64,000 bases of DNA from Okeania sp. SIO2B3 (GCF_010672525.1 NZ_JAAHGH010000008.1:61410-125409), one strand, 5' to 3'. Positions 35,740-45,112 are shown, numbered from the stretch's first letter. The notes: generated from the sequence alone by a model not told the origin. Translations and numbers: made by a program.

Positions 35740-36702
35740 ATGACAGAAACAACGGCTAATTATGATGAGCCATGGAAAGCAGCAATTGGAGAATATTTGC
35801 CTTCTTTCCTCAGCTTTTTCTATCCAGAAATTCACAACTCTATTAATTGGAAAAAACCGCCAGTTTCTCTAGACAAAGAACTAGAACAAATTACAGCTTC
35901 AGCCACAACAGAAAAACGTTATGCCGATAAATTATTTCAAGCTTGGTTATTAGACGACCAAGAAATCTGGATTTTAATTCATATAGAAATTCAAAGTCAA
36001 TACGACCGAGAATTTAGCCAACGAATGTTTATCTATAATTATCGAGCATTCGACCTGTACAATAAACCTGTAATTAGTTTGGCTATACTGGGAGATGAAA
36101 CACCATCTTGGCGACCCAGTTTCTATGAATACGGGTTAGAAAAAAGTTGGATGAGATTAGATTTTTCTATTGTGAAACTCTTAGATTATGAATGGGAGGA
36201 ATTATCAGCAAATAACAATGTTTTTGCAATGATGGTAATGGCACACTTAAAAACCAAGAGTACCACAAGTAATTTAACAGAAAGAGAACGGTGGAAATGG
36301 GAATTAGTCAGAAGTTTATATGAAAGAGGGTTAAGCAAGCTTGATATTATTAACTTGTTTAAATTCATAGATAAAATGATGACATTGCCCCCAGAATTAC
36401 AACAGAACCTTGAAAGTAAAATCAATCAATATGAGGAGGAACAGAAAATGGAATTTTTAAGTACAATGGAAGAACGTGCTATGGAAAGAGGTGAACAAAT
36501 AGGAGCTAAAGAAAATTGCCGACAAAATATTCTTGACCTACTGCAAATGCGATTTTTATCAGTGCCAGACACTCTGGTAGAAACTTTGAATAATATTGAA
36601 GATTTAGCTCGGTTAAAACAACTGCTATTAGAAACATTTAGTGTTAATTCTGTGGCAGAATTTGAGGAGTTAATTTCAGACAATTATTCTGGGGAAAATT
36701 AG
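35740..36702 (+). CDS. Rpn/PD-(D/E)XK nuclease-like transposase family protein
   Basis: A 320-residue member of the Rpn/YhgA-like family abundant in cyanobacteria. KRYADKLFQAWLLDDQEIWI and LIHIEIQSQYDREFSQRMF give the PD-(D/E)XK-like pattern (Asp...E-x-Q), followed by YNYRAFDLYNKPVISLAILG. The C-terminal third is a coiled, Glu-rich region ending in a DUF4351-like helix pair (LDLLQMRFLSVPDTLVETLN). These proteins are linked to recombination and horizontal gene transfer; the cellular role here is unknown. A decayed second copy lies just upstream. Confidence 0.85.
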   Translation: MTETTANYDEPWKAAIGEYLPSFLSFFYPEIHNSINWKKPPVSLDKELEQITASATTEKRYADKLFQAWLLDDQEIWILIHIEIQSQYDREFSQRMFIYNYRAFDLYNKPVISLAILGDETPSWRPSFYEYGLEKSWMRLDFSIVKLLDYEWEELSANNNVFAMMVMAHLKTKSTTSNLTERERWKWELVRSLYERGLSKLDIINLFKFIDKMMTLPPELQQNLESKINQYEEEQKMEFLSTMEERAMERGEQIGAKENCRQNILDLLQMRFLSVPDTLVETLNNIEDLARLKQLLLETFSVNSVAEFEELISDNYSGEN

Positions 36703-36965
36703 TAAACAGGAATTACTCAGAGACGCTATATCATAGATCGTAGGGGTTAACGGCCGTTAACTCCTACAAATTAAAAAAATTACTACAACACCGAATCTTT
36801 AAATAAACATCTAAAAAGTATCAATAACTTTACCAAGTATTCATAAAACTACCCTAATATATAGCAATGTACGCTGGCATATTTACAAATTGCAGGAATT
36901 GTCCAATAGCTAATTTTTTTATATTATTCCTGACGGAATGCTACGCAAACAGCTTTTTATTCCCC

Positions 36966-37844
36966 CTATTGCCTGTTGTCTGTTGTCTGTTTCCTGTTAC
37001 CTGCGCGCAGCGCTATAACAATCATTTGAGGTATAGTTCTTGGTGAAGTTATATAATTATTTCCCTGACAAATTAATTGTGTAGAACCTCCACCATCTAA
37101 CATTATTACTTGAGTGGCACCGAAACTTTTTAAAACTTGAGCCACATGGGGTTGAGTTGCTTGTTTAGATGTAAAAATTAAAATTGTTTCATTGAGGCGA
37201 TCGCTATCTTTGTCTTTAACTCCAATAAATGTTCTACCTGTTTGATCTTCTACTCCTTTATCTGCATTTTCCTGTAAACCAACAATAAGATTAGGTGCTG
37301 TTGATAATTGGAGATTTTTTGGCTCAAATTTAGTAATTAATGCTCTATCATTCCAGACTTCTAGAATTAACTTTTCATCGGGAAATTCTATTTCTCCGGC
37401 ATAACCGTCACTAACTATAATTCCATCTGACTTAACAGGAAATGCTAATCCTGTGGAGGTATTTTTATCATTTCTAAAAAATTGACCGTTAGTGATGCAA
37501 AATAAACTTGAATTTTCTGAAGATAAGTTAGACCATACTTGTGATATTTTCTGACGTTCAAATTGTGGATCGTTACCGCCGTAAGCTCCTTTTTTAGTAC
37601 CTAAGTCTGTGATATTTCCATAGATAAAATTAATTTTCGCACCTTGAGTTAAATCAATAACTTGTACATAATCTAAATCTTTTTGATAAAGAGTTGTTTC
37701 CTGAGAATTGTTAATAATTTGGAAACCAAGAGATAGAGGGTTTTGTGATTTACTTTCGGCATTCTCGGCAGAAAATAAGTTTATTGTTATTAGGAGGAAG
37801 GTTGTTAAAAATAATCCTGCTAAAGTCAGACTTTTTCTATTCAT
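36966..37844 (-). CDS. Phosphodiester glycosidase (NAGPA/DUF2233) family protein
   Basis: A protein of about 292 residues with an N-terminal signal or anchor (SLTLAGLFLTTFLLITINLF), so exported. The core shows FCITNGQFF, YAGEIEFPD and the family hallmark FGATQVIMLDGGGSTQLIC. Members remove or bind phosphodiester-linked sugars or act near exopolysaccharide. The frame opens at 37895; ATG 37844, just before the signal peptide, is preferred. The last ten residues (RKQTTDNRQ) are encoded by an ACAGACAACAGACAACAGG low-complexity repeat that has grown into the gene end. Confidence 0.85.
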   Translation of the reverse strand: MNRKSLTLAGLFLTTFLLITINLFSAENAESKSQNPLSLGFQIINNSQETTLYQKDLDYVQVIDLTQGAKINFIYGNITDLGTKKGAYGGNDPQFERQKISQVWSNLSSENSSLFCITNGQFFRNDKNTSTGLAFPVKSDGIIVSDGYAGEIEFPDEKLILEVWNDRALITKFEPKNLQLSTAPNLIVGLQENADKGVEDQTGRTFIGVKDKDSDRLNETILIFTSKQATQPHVAQVLKSFGATQVIMLDGGGSTQLICQGNNYITSPRTIPQMIVIALRAGNRKQTTDNRQ

Positions 37845-37895
37845 TATACCAATTTGATAAATATTTTTGACAAATGGTAGGGAGGTTGAATGCAA

Positions 37896-38411
37896 TGTCC
37901 CTACATAATTATCATTTTTTTATGTGGTTCATTGACTTGAAAACTGTTGTAAAAGGCTAAAATCTCAATTCCTTGTAAATATCCTTCTTCAAAACATCTA
38001 AATTTATCCAAATCAAAAAAAGTTTGAAAAATTTAATATATTTTTACTTAAGTATCCCTATTTCAATTATTTCAATATAACTTTCCCTAAAATTATCTTC
38101 AAGCAAGACTTACCGAATAATTAAGGCTTAAAGTCTCTCCTTTAAAGGAGAAACAAGCGGTCGAGGGATGGCGAGGTCTCCTCGCCATATCCAATCGACC
38201 AAGAGAGAAAAAATTTTCCTTTTTTTCAATCTTCTTCCTTTTAGGGAGAGGTAATTACCAATGATCAATTATCAATTATCAATTATTGAAAGGCAGTTTC
38301 TCACCTCAGCTTAAAAAGTAATGCTAGACTCAGAATATCCAAAAAAACTGTTGAAATTGCTCTAGTAGTATTACGCTTGGCATCGTTATATTTTCAGAGG
38401 AAATGTAGGCA
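37896..38411. other. Gap upstream of the GTPase cluster
   Basis: No gene. It holds AT-rich sequence, the structured repeat copy 2 (38114-38251), a run of AATTATC units (about 38264-38288) and about 120 bp before the GTPase start that should carry its promoter. The GTPase ATG at 38412 is preceded by AGAGGAAATGTAGGCA, giving an AGAGGA ribosome site. Confidence 0.5.
38114..38251. repeat. Dispersed structured repeat, copy 2
   Basis: GAATAATTAAGGCTTAAAG leads into CTCTCCTTTAAAGGAG, then AAACAAGCGGTCG at 38151-38163, a short loop with GCGAGGTCTCCTCGC (its own hairpin), CCATATCCAATCGACCAAGA at 38185-38204 and GGGAGAGGT at the end. CTCTCC near the start can pair with GGAGAG near the end, enclosing the GGTCG/CGACC stem. 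Confidence 0.75.
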
Positions 38412-39617
38412 ATGAAAAGTTACAAAATATTAACTTTAGGAGCATCTGGTGCAGGCAAAACTGTATTCCTGGCCAGTATGTTTAGGTCGTTATTAACCCA
38501 AGGAGAATATGGTTTCTATCTTAAAGCTGAGGATTTCAAATCACAGAGGCTACTGAATAATATTTACGAAAAGTTGATTATTGGAGAATGGCCTCTAGGA
38601 ACCAGAGAGATATCTGAGTGGAAGTTTACTTGTTGTATCCAGAATCCCGATCTGGAAAACTTTCCAATTTGTCAGTTTATTTATTTTGATTATGCTGGCG
38701 GACAGTTAACAGAAATGAATAAAAAAGATGATAAGTTACAAGAAATAATTAAACAAGCTGATGCAATTTTGGGTCTTTTAGATGGTCAAAAAATTCAGGC
38801 ATTAATAAATAATAGTAATGAACAAAAGATTGATGATTTTTTAAATAAAGATTTACCACCAATAATGAAATGGATGTCCTATTGTCAAACACCTATTCAA
38901 TTTGTAATTAGTAAATGGGATTTGCTGGAAAATGATAATTTTGATTTAAAAGAAATAAGCGATCGCCTCCTAGACATTCCTAAGTTTAAAGAGTTAGTTG
39001 TGAGTCGAAATAAAGAAGGTTCTCCAGTACGCTTAATTCCAGTAAGTTCAATCGGTTCTGGTTTTGCAACACCTCAACCTGATGGAAGTATGAAAAAGAT
39101 TGCAGGTTCAATTCCACGTCCTTTTCACATGGAAGTTCCTGTATCTTGTGTTATACCCGATCTTTTAGAGAAAGAGATTCAGGTAAACCTTAAACGACTA
39201 ACTACTATTAGCGACGCATCTATTGCTGAAAATAGTGGATTTAATAAATTATTAAATAAGTTCTTCAAGGGTGTATTAAGTTTCCGTCCGTTGATCGATC
39301 TAGTTGTTAATATTATTGTTGAATATTTTTTGATACCAATAATCTTTAATGATAGTGAGCCAAATGAGTTAAATATTATAATTGCACAAGAAATCCTCAA
39401 AAGAATTGATAATTGGGGCTTGGCAGGAATCAGAAGAAGAGTTGCAGCAGATGAAAAAAAATTAGCTGAGTTCCAGCAAATAAAAAATGAATATATTATG
39501 GAAATTAAAGATAAAACAACAGCCCTTAGAAGTGCTATTACAAGTTTTTTATATATTAGTAATAAACTGAACCAAGATTTTCCTGACTCTGAAATTATCG
39601 TAGATAAACTAAAGTAA
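38412..39617 (+). CDS. TRAFAC-type GTPase (first gene of a four-gene cluster)
   Basis: A 401-residue cytoplasmic protein. The G1 loop is GASGAGKT at residues 10-17, G3 is DYAG at 93-96 and G4 is SKWD at 167-170, so the fold is a TRAFAC-type GTPase. Residues about 255-401 are helical, with one hydrophobic stretch (FRPLIDLVVNIIVEYFLIPI) that could touch a membrane. It is a paralogue of the N-terminal half of the next protein (for example FTCC, PRPFHMEVP versus PKPFQLEIP). Thirteen bases separate the two genes. I know of bacterial conflict systems built on paired GTPases, but cannot assign this protein to a named one. Confidence 0.85.
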   Translation: MKSYKILTLGASGAGKTVFLASMFRSLLTQGEYGFYLKAEDFKSQRLLNNIYEKLIIGEWPLGTREISEWKFTCCIQNPDLENFPICQFIYFDYAGGQLTEMNKKDDKLQEIIKQADAILGLLDGQKIQALINNSNEQKIDDFLNKDLPPIMKWMSYCQTPIQFVISKWDLLENDNFDLKEISDRLLDIPKFKELVVSRNKEGSPVRLIPVSSIGSGFATPQPDGSMKKIAGSIPRPFHMEVPVSCVIPDLLEKEIQVNLKRLTTISDASIAENSGFNKLLNKFFKGVLSFRPLIDLVVNIIVEYFLIPIIFNDSEPNELNIIIAQEILKRIDNWGLAGIRRRVAADEKKLAEFQQIKNEYIMEIKDKTTALRSAITSFLYISNKLNQDFPDSEIIVDKLK

Positions 39618-39630
39618 TAATATAATAATT

Positions 39631-41604
39631 ATGAAAGTTAAAATTCCAGACATAAGTATGAAAAATTACAATATTATTACTTTAGGAGCAGGTGGAGCGG
39701 GCAAAACAGTATTTTTAGCTAGTTTTTTTAGGCAATTATCTACTCCAACCAGCGAAAGATTTTTCCTGGAAGTCCCCAATTTTCAGCAACGTATTAAACT
39801 GAATGAAATTTATTCAAAAATAGACGATGCAAATATACCTTGGCCTCTTGGAACAACAGATATAACAGAGACAATATTTACTTGTTGCGTCACAAATCTT
39901 GCTCTTGAAAAGTTTCCAGTTTGTCAGTTTACCTATATTGACTATCCAGGATCTATACTTACAGATATATTAGAAGGTGAATACGAGATTTTGGATTTTC
40001 AACAAGAAGTCTCTAAAGCAGATGCAGTGTTAGTGATGATTGATGGTCTAAAATTATTGAAATTAATGCAAGGAAAAAACCTAGATAATGAAGCAGTTAG
40101 ACAATTATTGCTAAGAGATTTACCTCACATTATGCAATTGGTAAATCTCTGTAAAAGAGACACCCCCGTTCATATTATTATCAGTAAGTGGGATTTGCTT
40201 AAAGATAATTATCAGCTCTCAGAAATAACAGAATGTCTGGTAGAAAAAGTTGATGACTTTAAGAATGTAGTTCATAGTAGAATCGAAGCTGGTTGTCCAG
40301 TACGTCTAATTCCTGTAAGTTCTATTGGTATGGACTTTGCAACCCTCCAGGATGATGGTTCGATGAAAAAGAAACCAGGCGCAGTTCCTAAACCTTTCCA
40401 GTTAGAAATTCCTATTGCGTATGTATTAATTGATGGGGTAAAAACTGATATTAAAGCCTCAAAAGCATCCTCAGAAAAAATTCCCGTGTGGGATTTACTT
40501 AAAAATTCTTTTCCTTCTTTAGATTCCCTAATTCATCAGTTTGTTTTAAACGAACTAGCTCATCCATATCAAGAAAAATCTTTACAAGAAGTGAGAGATT
40601 GGGAAACAGCACTTAAGCACTTAGTTATTATTTTCTTGAAACATCTCAAAGATTTTGAGGAGAGATTTCCCGAAGCTAATTTAGGAGGAGAAGTTCTTTT
40701 TGCTCCTGAACCCATCCATAATTTGACAAAACATGAAAAAGTAGTCTGTTCGGTTGGTTTCACATGTGATGGTAAAACTCTTTTCAGTTCCAGTGATGAC
40801 AGAACCGTTCTGTTTTGGGATGTTGCACGGGGAAATTTACAGAAAAAAATTGTGCAGGAAAAATCAGATTGGGTACTAGCAAATATTAGTCAAGACAATA
40901 AACTCCTGTTTACTGCCAGCGCAGATAAAAGCATTAAGGTATGGGATGCCAATACAGGAAAACTCTTGTATAAACCGTTGAAGGGACATTCCGAGCCGAT
41001 CGATGGGTTTGTTGTTAGTCCTGACGGGAGCACACTGATTAGTGGTAGTCGAGATCGAACTGTCAAAATCTGGCAATTAGAAACTAATGGCGGTAGAGTC
41101 ATACACAGTTTAAGCGAACATCAAGGCTATGTTTATGCTCTTGCTGTTTCTCCCAATGGGCAAACTTTAGCTACTGCTGGTACGGACAAGAAAATGCTGA
41201 TTTGGGAACTGCCCATTAAAAATGATAAATTTCTGAAATTTCTTGCCCTCAAGCATCCTAGTTTTATCAAAGCTTTAGCCTTTAGTTCAGATGGTAAAAT
41301 GTTGGTTAGTGGTTGTGGAGACAAAACTATCTATGTGTGGGATACGAAAACCTGGAATCTCAGGTATAATTTGGAAGGACACACCGGAGCAATTTGGTCT
41401 CTGGCGATTAGTCCAGATCACCGCATCCTTGCCAGTGGAAGTAATGATTGCACAATCAAGGTGTGGAATTTATCAACCGGAACTTTAAAAACTACTTTAA
41501 CTGGGCACACTGGTATTATCACCACCCTAGCTTTTAGTCCAGATAATCAGACCTTAGCTAGTGGCAGTGATGACAAAACGATTAAAATTTGGCGAATTGT
41601 ATAA
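39631..41604 (+). CDS. GTPase-WD40 fusion protein
   Basis: A 657-residue protein. Residues 1-350 are a GTPase paralogous to the upstream gene: GAGGAGKT at 19-26, DYPG at 104-107, SKWD at 185-188. Residues about 366-657 form a complete seven-bladed WD40 propeller; blades end in FWD, VWD, IWQ, IWE, VWD, VWN and IWR. ATG 39658 (MKNYNIITLG) is an alternative start that aligns with the upstream GTPase. The propeller is a likely protein-binding or sensing platform attached to the switch. Eighteen bases separate it from the CD225-like gene. Confidence 0.87.
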   Translation: MKVKIPDISMKNYNIITLGAGGAGKTVFLASFFRQLSTPTSERFFLEVPNFQQRIKLNEIYSKIDDANIPWPLGTTDITETIFTCCVTNLALEKFPVCQFTYIDYPGSILTDILEGEYEILDFQQEVSKADAVLVMIDGLKLLKLMQGKNLDNEAVRQLLLRDLPHIMQLVNLCKRDTPVHIIISKWDLLKDNYQLSEITECLVEKVDDFKNVVHSRIEAGCPVRLIPVSSIGMDFATLQDDGSMKKKPGAVPKPFQLEIPIAYVLIDGVKTDIKASKASSEKIPVWDLLKNSFPSLDSLIHQFVLNELAHPYQEKSLQEVRDWETALKHLVIIFLKHLKDFEERFPEANLGGEVLFAPEPIHNLTKHEKVVCSVGFTCDGKTLFSSSDDRTVLFWDVARGNLQKKIVQEKSDWVLANISQDNKLLFTASADKSIKVWDANTGKLLYKPLKGHSEPIDGFVVSPDGSTLISGSRDRTVKIWQLETNGGRVIHSLSEHQGYVYALAVSPNGQTLATAGTDKKMLIWELPIKNDKFLKFLALKHPSFIKALAFSSDGKMLVSGCGDKTIYVWDTKTWNLRYNLEGHTGAIWSLAISPDHRILASGSNDCTIKVWNLSTGTLKTTLTGHTGIITTLAFSPDNQTLASGSDDKTIKIWRIV

Positions 41605-41622
41605 AATATAGCTTAAGTAAAT

Positions 41623-41928
41623 ATGACAACTAATAATATTCGTAACTATCGAATGCGAGCAATTTTACTAACTTTTCTATGCTGTTTGGTACTTGGAGGA
41701 TGGGCAGTTTTTTATTTGCCATTCGGAATTGTCACAATTGTTTATGGAACTGAAGTCAAGACACGACTTGAATTGACAGACGAACTAGGAGCAACTACAG
41801 CATCAAAAAAAGCTAAGAAATGGTTTTGGTTTGGTTTAATAGTAGCGATAATAATGATGGTTGTATATGTACATTACACCTACATTGCTCCTATGCAACC
41901 CGAACCTAATACTAATAGTATTAATTAA
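41623..41928 (+). CDS. CD225/dispanin-like membrane protein
   Basis: A 101-residue protein with two hydrophobic helices (about 12-36 and 68-88) joined by a short basic loop. PFGIVTIVYGTEVKTRLEL followed by ASKKAKKWFWFGLIVAI closely fits the CD225 (dispanin, IFITM-like) pattern PxGIxAIxYSxxVxxxxxxGDxxxAxxxSxKAKxW. Bacterial members have unknown function; animal IFITMs alter membrane fusion. It lies 18 bp after the GTPase-WD40 gene, so it is very probably co-transcribed with it. Confidence 0.8.
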   Translation: MTTNNIRNYRMRAILLTFLCCLVLGGWAVFYLPFGIVTIVYGTEVKTRLELTDELGATTASKKAKKWFWFGLIVAIIMMVVYVHYTYIAPMQPEPNTNSIN

Positions 41929-42206
41929 TTTAGTCCTAACAATAACTTAAACATAGAATGGTTATACTAACTCACTTTAAAAATGTCATAAATATTGGGA
42001 AACTTATAACTCCTGAAATTACTGTATTCTCAAATTTTTCTATTTATCAAATCTTATTTTTAACTTTTGCCTTCCGTGATATTAAATCCGGTAGTGTAGG
42101 TATAAATAAAGCAGAGAAACTCGGTTTATATAAAATAAATCACATATATCTCCCATAAACCCGGTTTCTTATAAAACTCCGAATCTAGATTTATTAAATT
42201 ATCACT

Positions 42207-43211
42207 ATGAGTATTGAAGTTTGGCCTTTTTTAGTAAGTCGTAACCGCTATCTTGACTACAGAACAGTAGTAGCTCCTGATTTCATCTGTGAAGCTAAGA
42301 CTGGTAACTTATTGGCAAGAGTTACGACAGGAGATTTAACAGAACCAGGAAAGGGATTTATTAGACAAATTTTTGGTTCAAAAGTAGGAGATTTCACCAT
42401 AGTTTATCGAATCTTAAAAGCTACACAAAAAGACCTAAATTATCAAGTAGGAGATGAGATTCTTAAAGACCAATTTGGGAGAGAAATACTTCTAATTGAA
42501 GGAGTGGTTATTCAGGAAATTAAAACTCAAAAAAATGTTTTGATTTCCCAGAAAAATATAGAAGAAATTCATCAAAAATTGACAGGAGGGTACACAGAAT
42601 TTTGGGAGCATCGCGACCCACATCCAGCCATTCCTTCTGATAAATTATCTTTAAGTATGGATGGTTCTAGTAGACCCTTAGAACTTGAAGAAATAGAACT
42701 ATTTCAGGTTGAATATCCAATCTCTAACCACAATCAGGAAAAAAAAAGCGTAGGATTTATTAAATCTTGGGGTAATAACGTTAATTATGTTGTTTTTCTT
42801 ACTATAATTTTGGCAGTAATGGTTGCTTTTGGGTGGATATACAGAAGTGAAATTTGGGGAACAAAGATAGTATATGACTGCACCACTATTGAGTATAAAA
42901 ATATAAGATTAGAGAGTAAAAATAATATAGATGATGTTCTCAATAATCTACAAAAAGAGTACCCAGATGCAACAATACTCCTTGATGCTAAATTAGAACT
43001 AAAATCCAACGAACAATGGCAATATTTGATAAAAAGAGAAAAACTCAATGACTTGGAAAAGTATACCATTAACCTCTATGGAAATATCTTAAAGCTAGAA
43101 GAACATCCACTTGATTTAGCGATCGCTCAACTTAGCAACCAGGAAATTGTTAAGTACATTAATATCAGCGCAAAAATTATAAATAAAAAGGAATGTCAAA
43201 GAAATTCCTGA
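42207..43211 (+). CDS. Single-pass membrane protein, last gene of the GTPase cluster
   Basis: A 334-residue protein that I do not recognise. Residues 1-185 are soluble (RTVVAPDFICEAKTGNLLAR, VGDFTIVYRILKA, DQFGREILLIEGVVIQEIK). One transmembrane helix follows at about 192-212 (VNYVVFLTIILAVMVAFGWI), then an outer or luminal domain of about 120 residues with YDCTTIEYKNIR and KKEC near the end, so a disulfide is possible. The gap from the CD225 gene is 278 bp, with no convincing gene in it (a 66-codon frame at 41958-42158 has no protein-like features). Membership in the cluster rests on strand and position. Confidence 0.75.
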   Translation: MSIEVWPFLVSRNRYLDYRTVVAPDFICEAKTGNLLARVTTGDLTEPGKGFIRQIFGSKVGDFTIVYRILKATQKDLNYQVGDEILKDQFGREILLIEGVVIQEIKTQKNVLISQKNIEEIHQKLTGGYTEFWEHRDPHPAIPSDKLSLSMDGSSRPLELEEIELFQVEYPISNHNQEKKSVGFIKSWGNNVNYVVFLTIILAVMVAFGWIYRSEIWGTKIVYDCTTIEYKNIRLESKNNIDDVLNNLQKEYPDATILLDAKLELKSNEQWQYLIKREKLNDLEKYTINLYGNILKLEEHPLDLAIAQLSNQEIVKYINISAKIINKKECQRNS

Positions 43212-43290
43212 AACAATCCCATAGATATCCTATCCTAAAGTTGAAGAGATTGCTTCGAGGTCTCAATTTTTTCTAAATTTCCTACCTCCA

Positions 43291-44025
43291 TCAAATAAAC
43301 ATTAAAGGTTTATCTTTTACCAAAGCAAATGCTTTTGAATCAAACCGATAAAGACTAGCAGGTCTACCTGCACCCCGTGATGTTTTTACCCCAGTATCAG
43401 ATAAGAAACCTAACTTTAATAGTCTGGCACGAAAATTAGAATAATCTGAAAAATTGTCTCCTAAAATAGTTGTATAAAGTTGATATAATTCCCCCAAAGT
43501 AAACTGCTCTGGTAAAACATCAAAAGCAACAGGACTATATTCAAGTTTATTTCTTAATCTAAGATATCCATATTCAATAATTTGTTGATGGTCAAATGCT
43601 AACTGAGGAATTTGTTCCAGAGGATACCAAGCAATACCTGTGACTCCATCGGCAATTAATTCTGCTTCTTCAAATCTAACTAGAGCAAAATAACTAACTG
43701 ATAAATATCGACAATTATAAATAGATTCTCTGGGGTCACGACCAGGACCGCCAAAAGTATATAATTGCTCTAAATATAGATTTTTTACCTTAATTTTTTC
43801 CGCTAAAATTCTGTAAGCTGCTGCTTCTAGAGATTCTCCTTGTATTACTAATGTACCTGGCAAACTCCAGTAGTTAATAAATGGTTCTTTTTGTCGCATT
43901 ACTAATAAAACCAATAGACGGTTTTGTTGAGTATCGACGGAAAAAATTACGTTATCTACTCCTACTTTAAAATCTGCTTTATTATTTTGATCATTTACAC
44001 TTTTTCTATAGTCGCGTCCTGGCAT
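43291..44025 (-). CDS. NrtR-like Nudix/winged-helix protein
   Basis: A 244-residue protein. Residues about 20-150 form a Nudix domain; the box GTLVIQGESLEAAAYRILAE departs from GX5EX7REUXEEXGU (the REUxEE part reads RILAEK), so catalysis is doubtful. Residues about 160-240 (FTLGELYQLYTTILG, FRARLLKLGFLSDTG, GAGRPASLYRFD) form the winged helix of NrtR, the ADP-ribose-sensing repressor of NAD genes. It overlaps the nadD 3' end by 31 bases, so the two are co-transcribed. The likely role is control of the NAD genes in this region. Confidence 0.82.
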   Translation of the reverse strand: MPGRDYRKSVNDQNNKADFKVGVDNVIFSVDTQQNRLLVLLVMRQKEPFINYWSLPGTLVIQGESLEAAAYRILAEKIKVKNLYLEQLYTFGGPGRDPRESIYNCRYLSVSYFALVRFEEAELIADGVTGIAWYPLEQIPQLAFDHQQIIEYGYLRLRNKLEYSPVAFDVLPEQFTLGELYQLYTTILGDNFSDYSNFRARLLKLGFLSDTGVKTSRGAGRPASLYRFDSKAFALVKDKPLMFI

Positions 44026-44585
44026 TTGTACAAATGCTCCCGATATATATAATCTTTAATGGGAGGCGTAATAATTGCTGGGTCTCCTTCCTCGCGATAT
44101 GCAGATGAGGAAACATTAGGAACTTCTAAAGAAGCTATTTTTACTCCTGTATTTAGTTCTCTTAACTTTTGCAAATCTGCCTCTTCTATTGTAATACCTT
44201 TTCGAGGTACAACTAATAATCCTACTTTCTGCAAAAGTTCTTCTATTTTATACCAACTTGGTAATTGTTTAACTAAATCTGAACCTACTACTAAAGTAAA
44301 TTCAGCATTATGCCATTTTTTTCTAGCACGTTCAACAGTTTCTATAGTACGACGACTACTTAATTCTGAATTGAGAGAAATATTGTTTTTATTAGAGTCA
44401 ATATTTTCAATCAAAATTGATAACATTGCCGAACGTTGTTTGAGGGGTGTTTGATGTGATTTAAAGGGATTATCTGATGCCCAAACTATTACTTTGTCGA
44501 AGTTTTGGGAAAGCCATTTAATAATTGTTTCATGTCCGGATGTTGGTGGATCGGCACTGGTACCAAATAAAGCAATTTGAGTCAT
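43995..44585 (-). CDS. nadD: Nicotinate-nucleotide adenylyltransferase
   Basis: A protein of about 196 residues that adenylates nicotinate mononucleotide to deamido-NAD. The nucleotidyltransferase start is TQIALFGTSADPPTSGHETI (the GxFDPxHxGH region with Thr in place of the first His), and VPNVSSSAYREE gives the ISSTxIR-like site in altered form. The frame opens at 44639; ATG 44585 places the first strand at the N-terminus as in other cyanobacteria, while ATG 44621 is also possible. It overlaps the NrtR-like gene, and pncB lies 2.5 kb away on the same strand. Confidence 0.88.
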   Translation of the reverse strand: MTQIALFGTSADPPTSGHETIIKWLSQNFDKVIVWASDNPFKSHQTPLKQRSAMLSILIENIDSNKNNISLNSELSSRRTIETVERARKKWHNAEFTLVVGSDLVKQLPSWYKIEELLQKVGLLVVPRKGITIEEADLQKLRELNTGVKIASLEVPNVSSSAYREEGDPAIITPPIKDYIYREHLYKCQDATIEKV

Positions 44586-44786
44586 TTTTTTTGATTTTAT
44601 ATAAGTTCCTAAGTCGGACATTTTTCTAATATATAGCAATATGATTTTAGTTGTGAGATACTGGAGACTTTTGTTTTAGGGAATAGGGAATAGGGAATAG
44701 GGAAGAAACGAATACATAAGAATAAGATAACTGCTCTATTCTATACTTTCAAGCAACACCTCAATTCTCACATCTGATTCCTGATG

Positions 44787-45112
44787 GCTATAGCAGTTTC
44801 TAAACGAGTCGCTAAATTGACTATATCATCTTTTCTAGCAATAATTTCTATCCACTCATTTGGCATATTTTCTATACCATAATAAATTCCTGCTAAACCT
44901 CCTGTCATCGAATAATTAATAATTAATAATTATTAATTAAATAATTCAGCTTTATTAGCCTCCCTTTTCAAGGGGAAAAAAGTGCTAGGATATTTCCTTA
45001 TATTAAATCAAGAACAGTTTTAACCAGAAATAATTATCCATTATCAATTAATGAAGGCTCCATTTGTATCTGTATCTTCTCCTAAATTTACTGTTTTTAT
45101 AACAGCTATTTT
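44787..45112 (-). pseudogene. Partial duplicate of the ADP-ribosylglycohydrolase 3' end
   Basis: 44787-44906 repeats 45441-45562 almost exactly (the C-terminal 40 codons of the neighbouring gene), and 45055-45112 continues the match (GGCTCCATTTGTATCTGTAT). Between them, 148 bp of unrelated repeat sequence is inserted. The flank also recurs: AACACCTCAATTCTCACATC with CTGATTCCTGATGGCTAT appears at about 44757-44788 and 45189-45222. It is a decayed tandem copy with no coding potential. Confidence 0.85.
44907..45054. repeat. Dispersed structured repeat, divergent copy 4, inserted in a pseudogene
   Basis: This 148-bp insert splits the duplicated hydrolase end. Its start (AATAATTAATAATTAATAAT, then AAATAATTCAGCTTTATT, TAGCCTCCCTTTTCAAGGGG and AAAAAAGTGCTAGG) resembles the left part of copy 1 (ATTATTA run, AAATAATTCGCGCCTT, CTTTTAAGGGGAAAAAAAGC). 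The intact gene lacks it, so it arrived after the duplication. The central GGTCG/CGACC core is not recognisable. Confidence 0.55.

Noticed and set aside
41958-42158. 66-codon frame between the CD225-like and membrane-protein genes
   Set aside because: No ribosome site and no protein-like pattern; AT-rich gap sequence.
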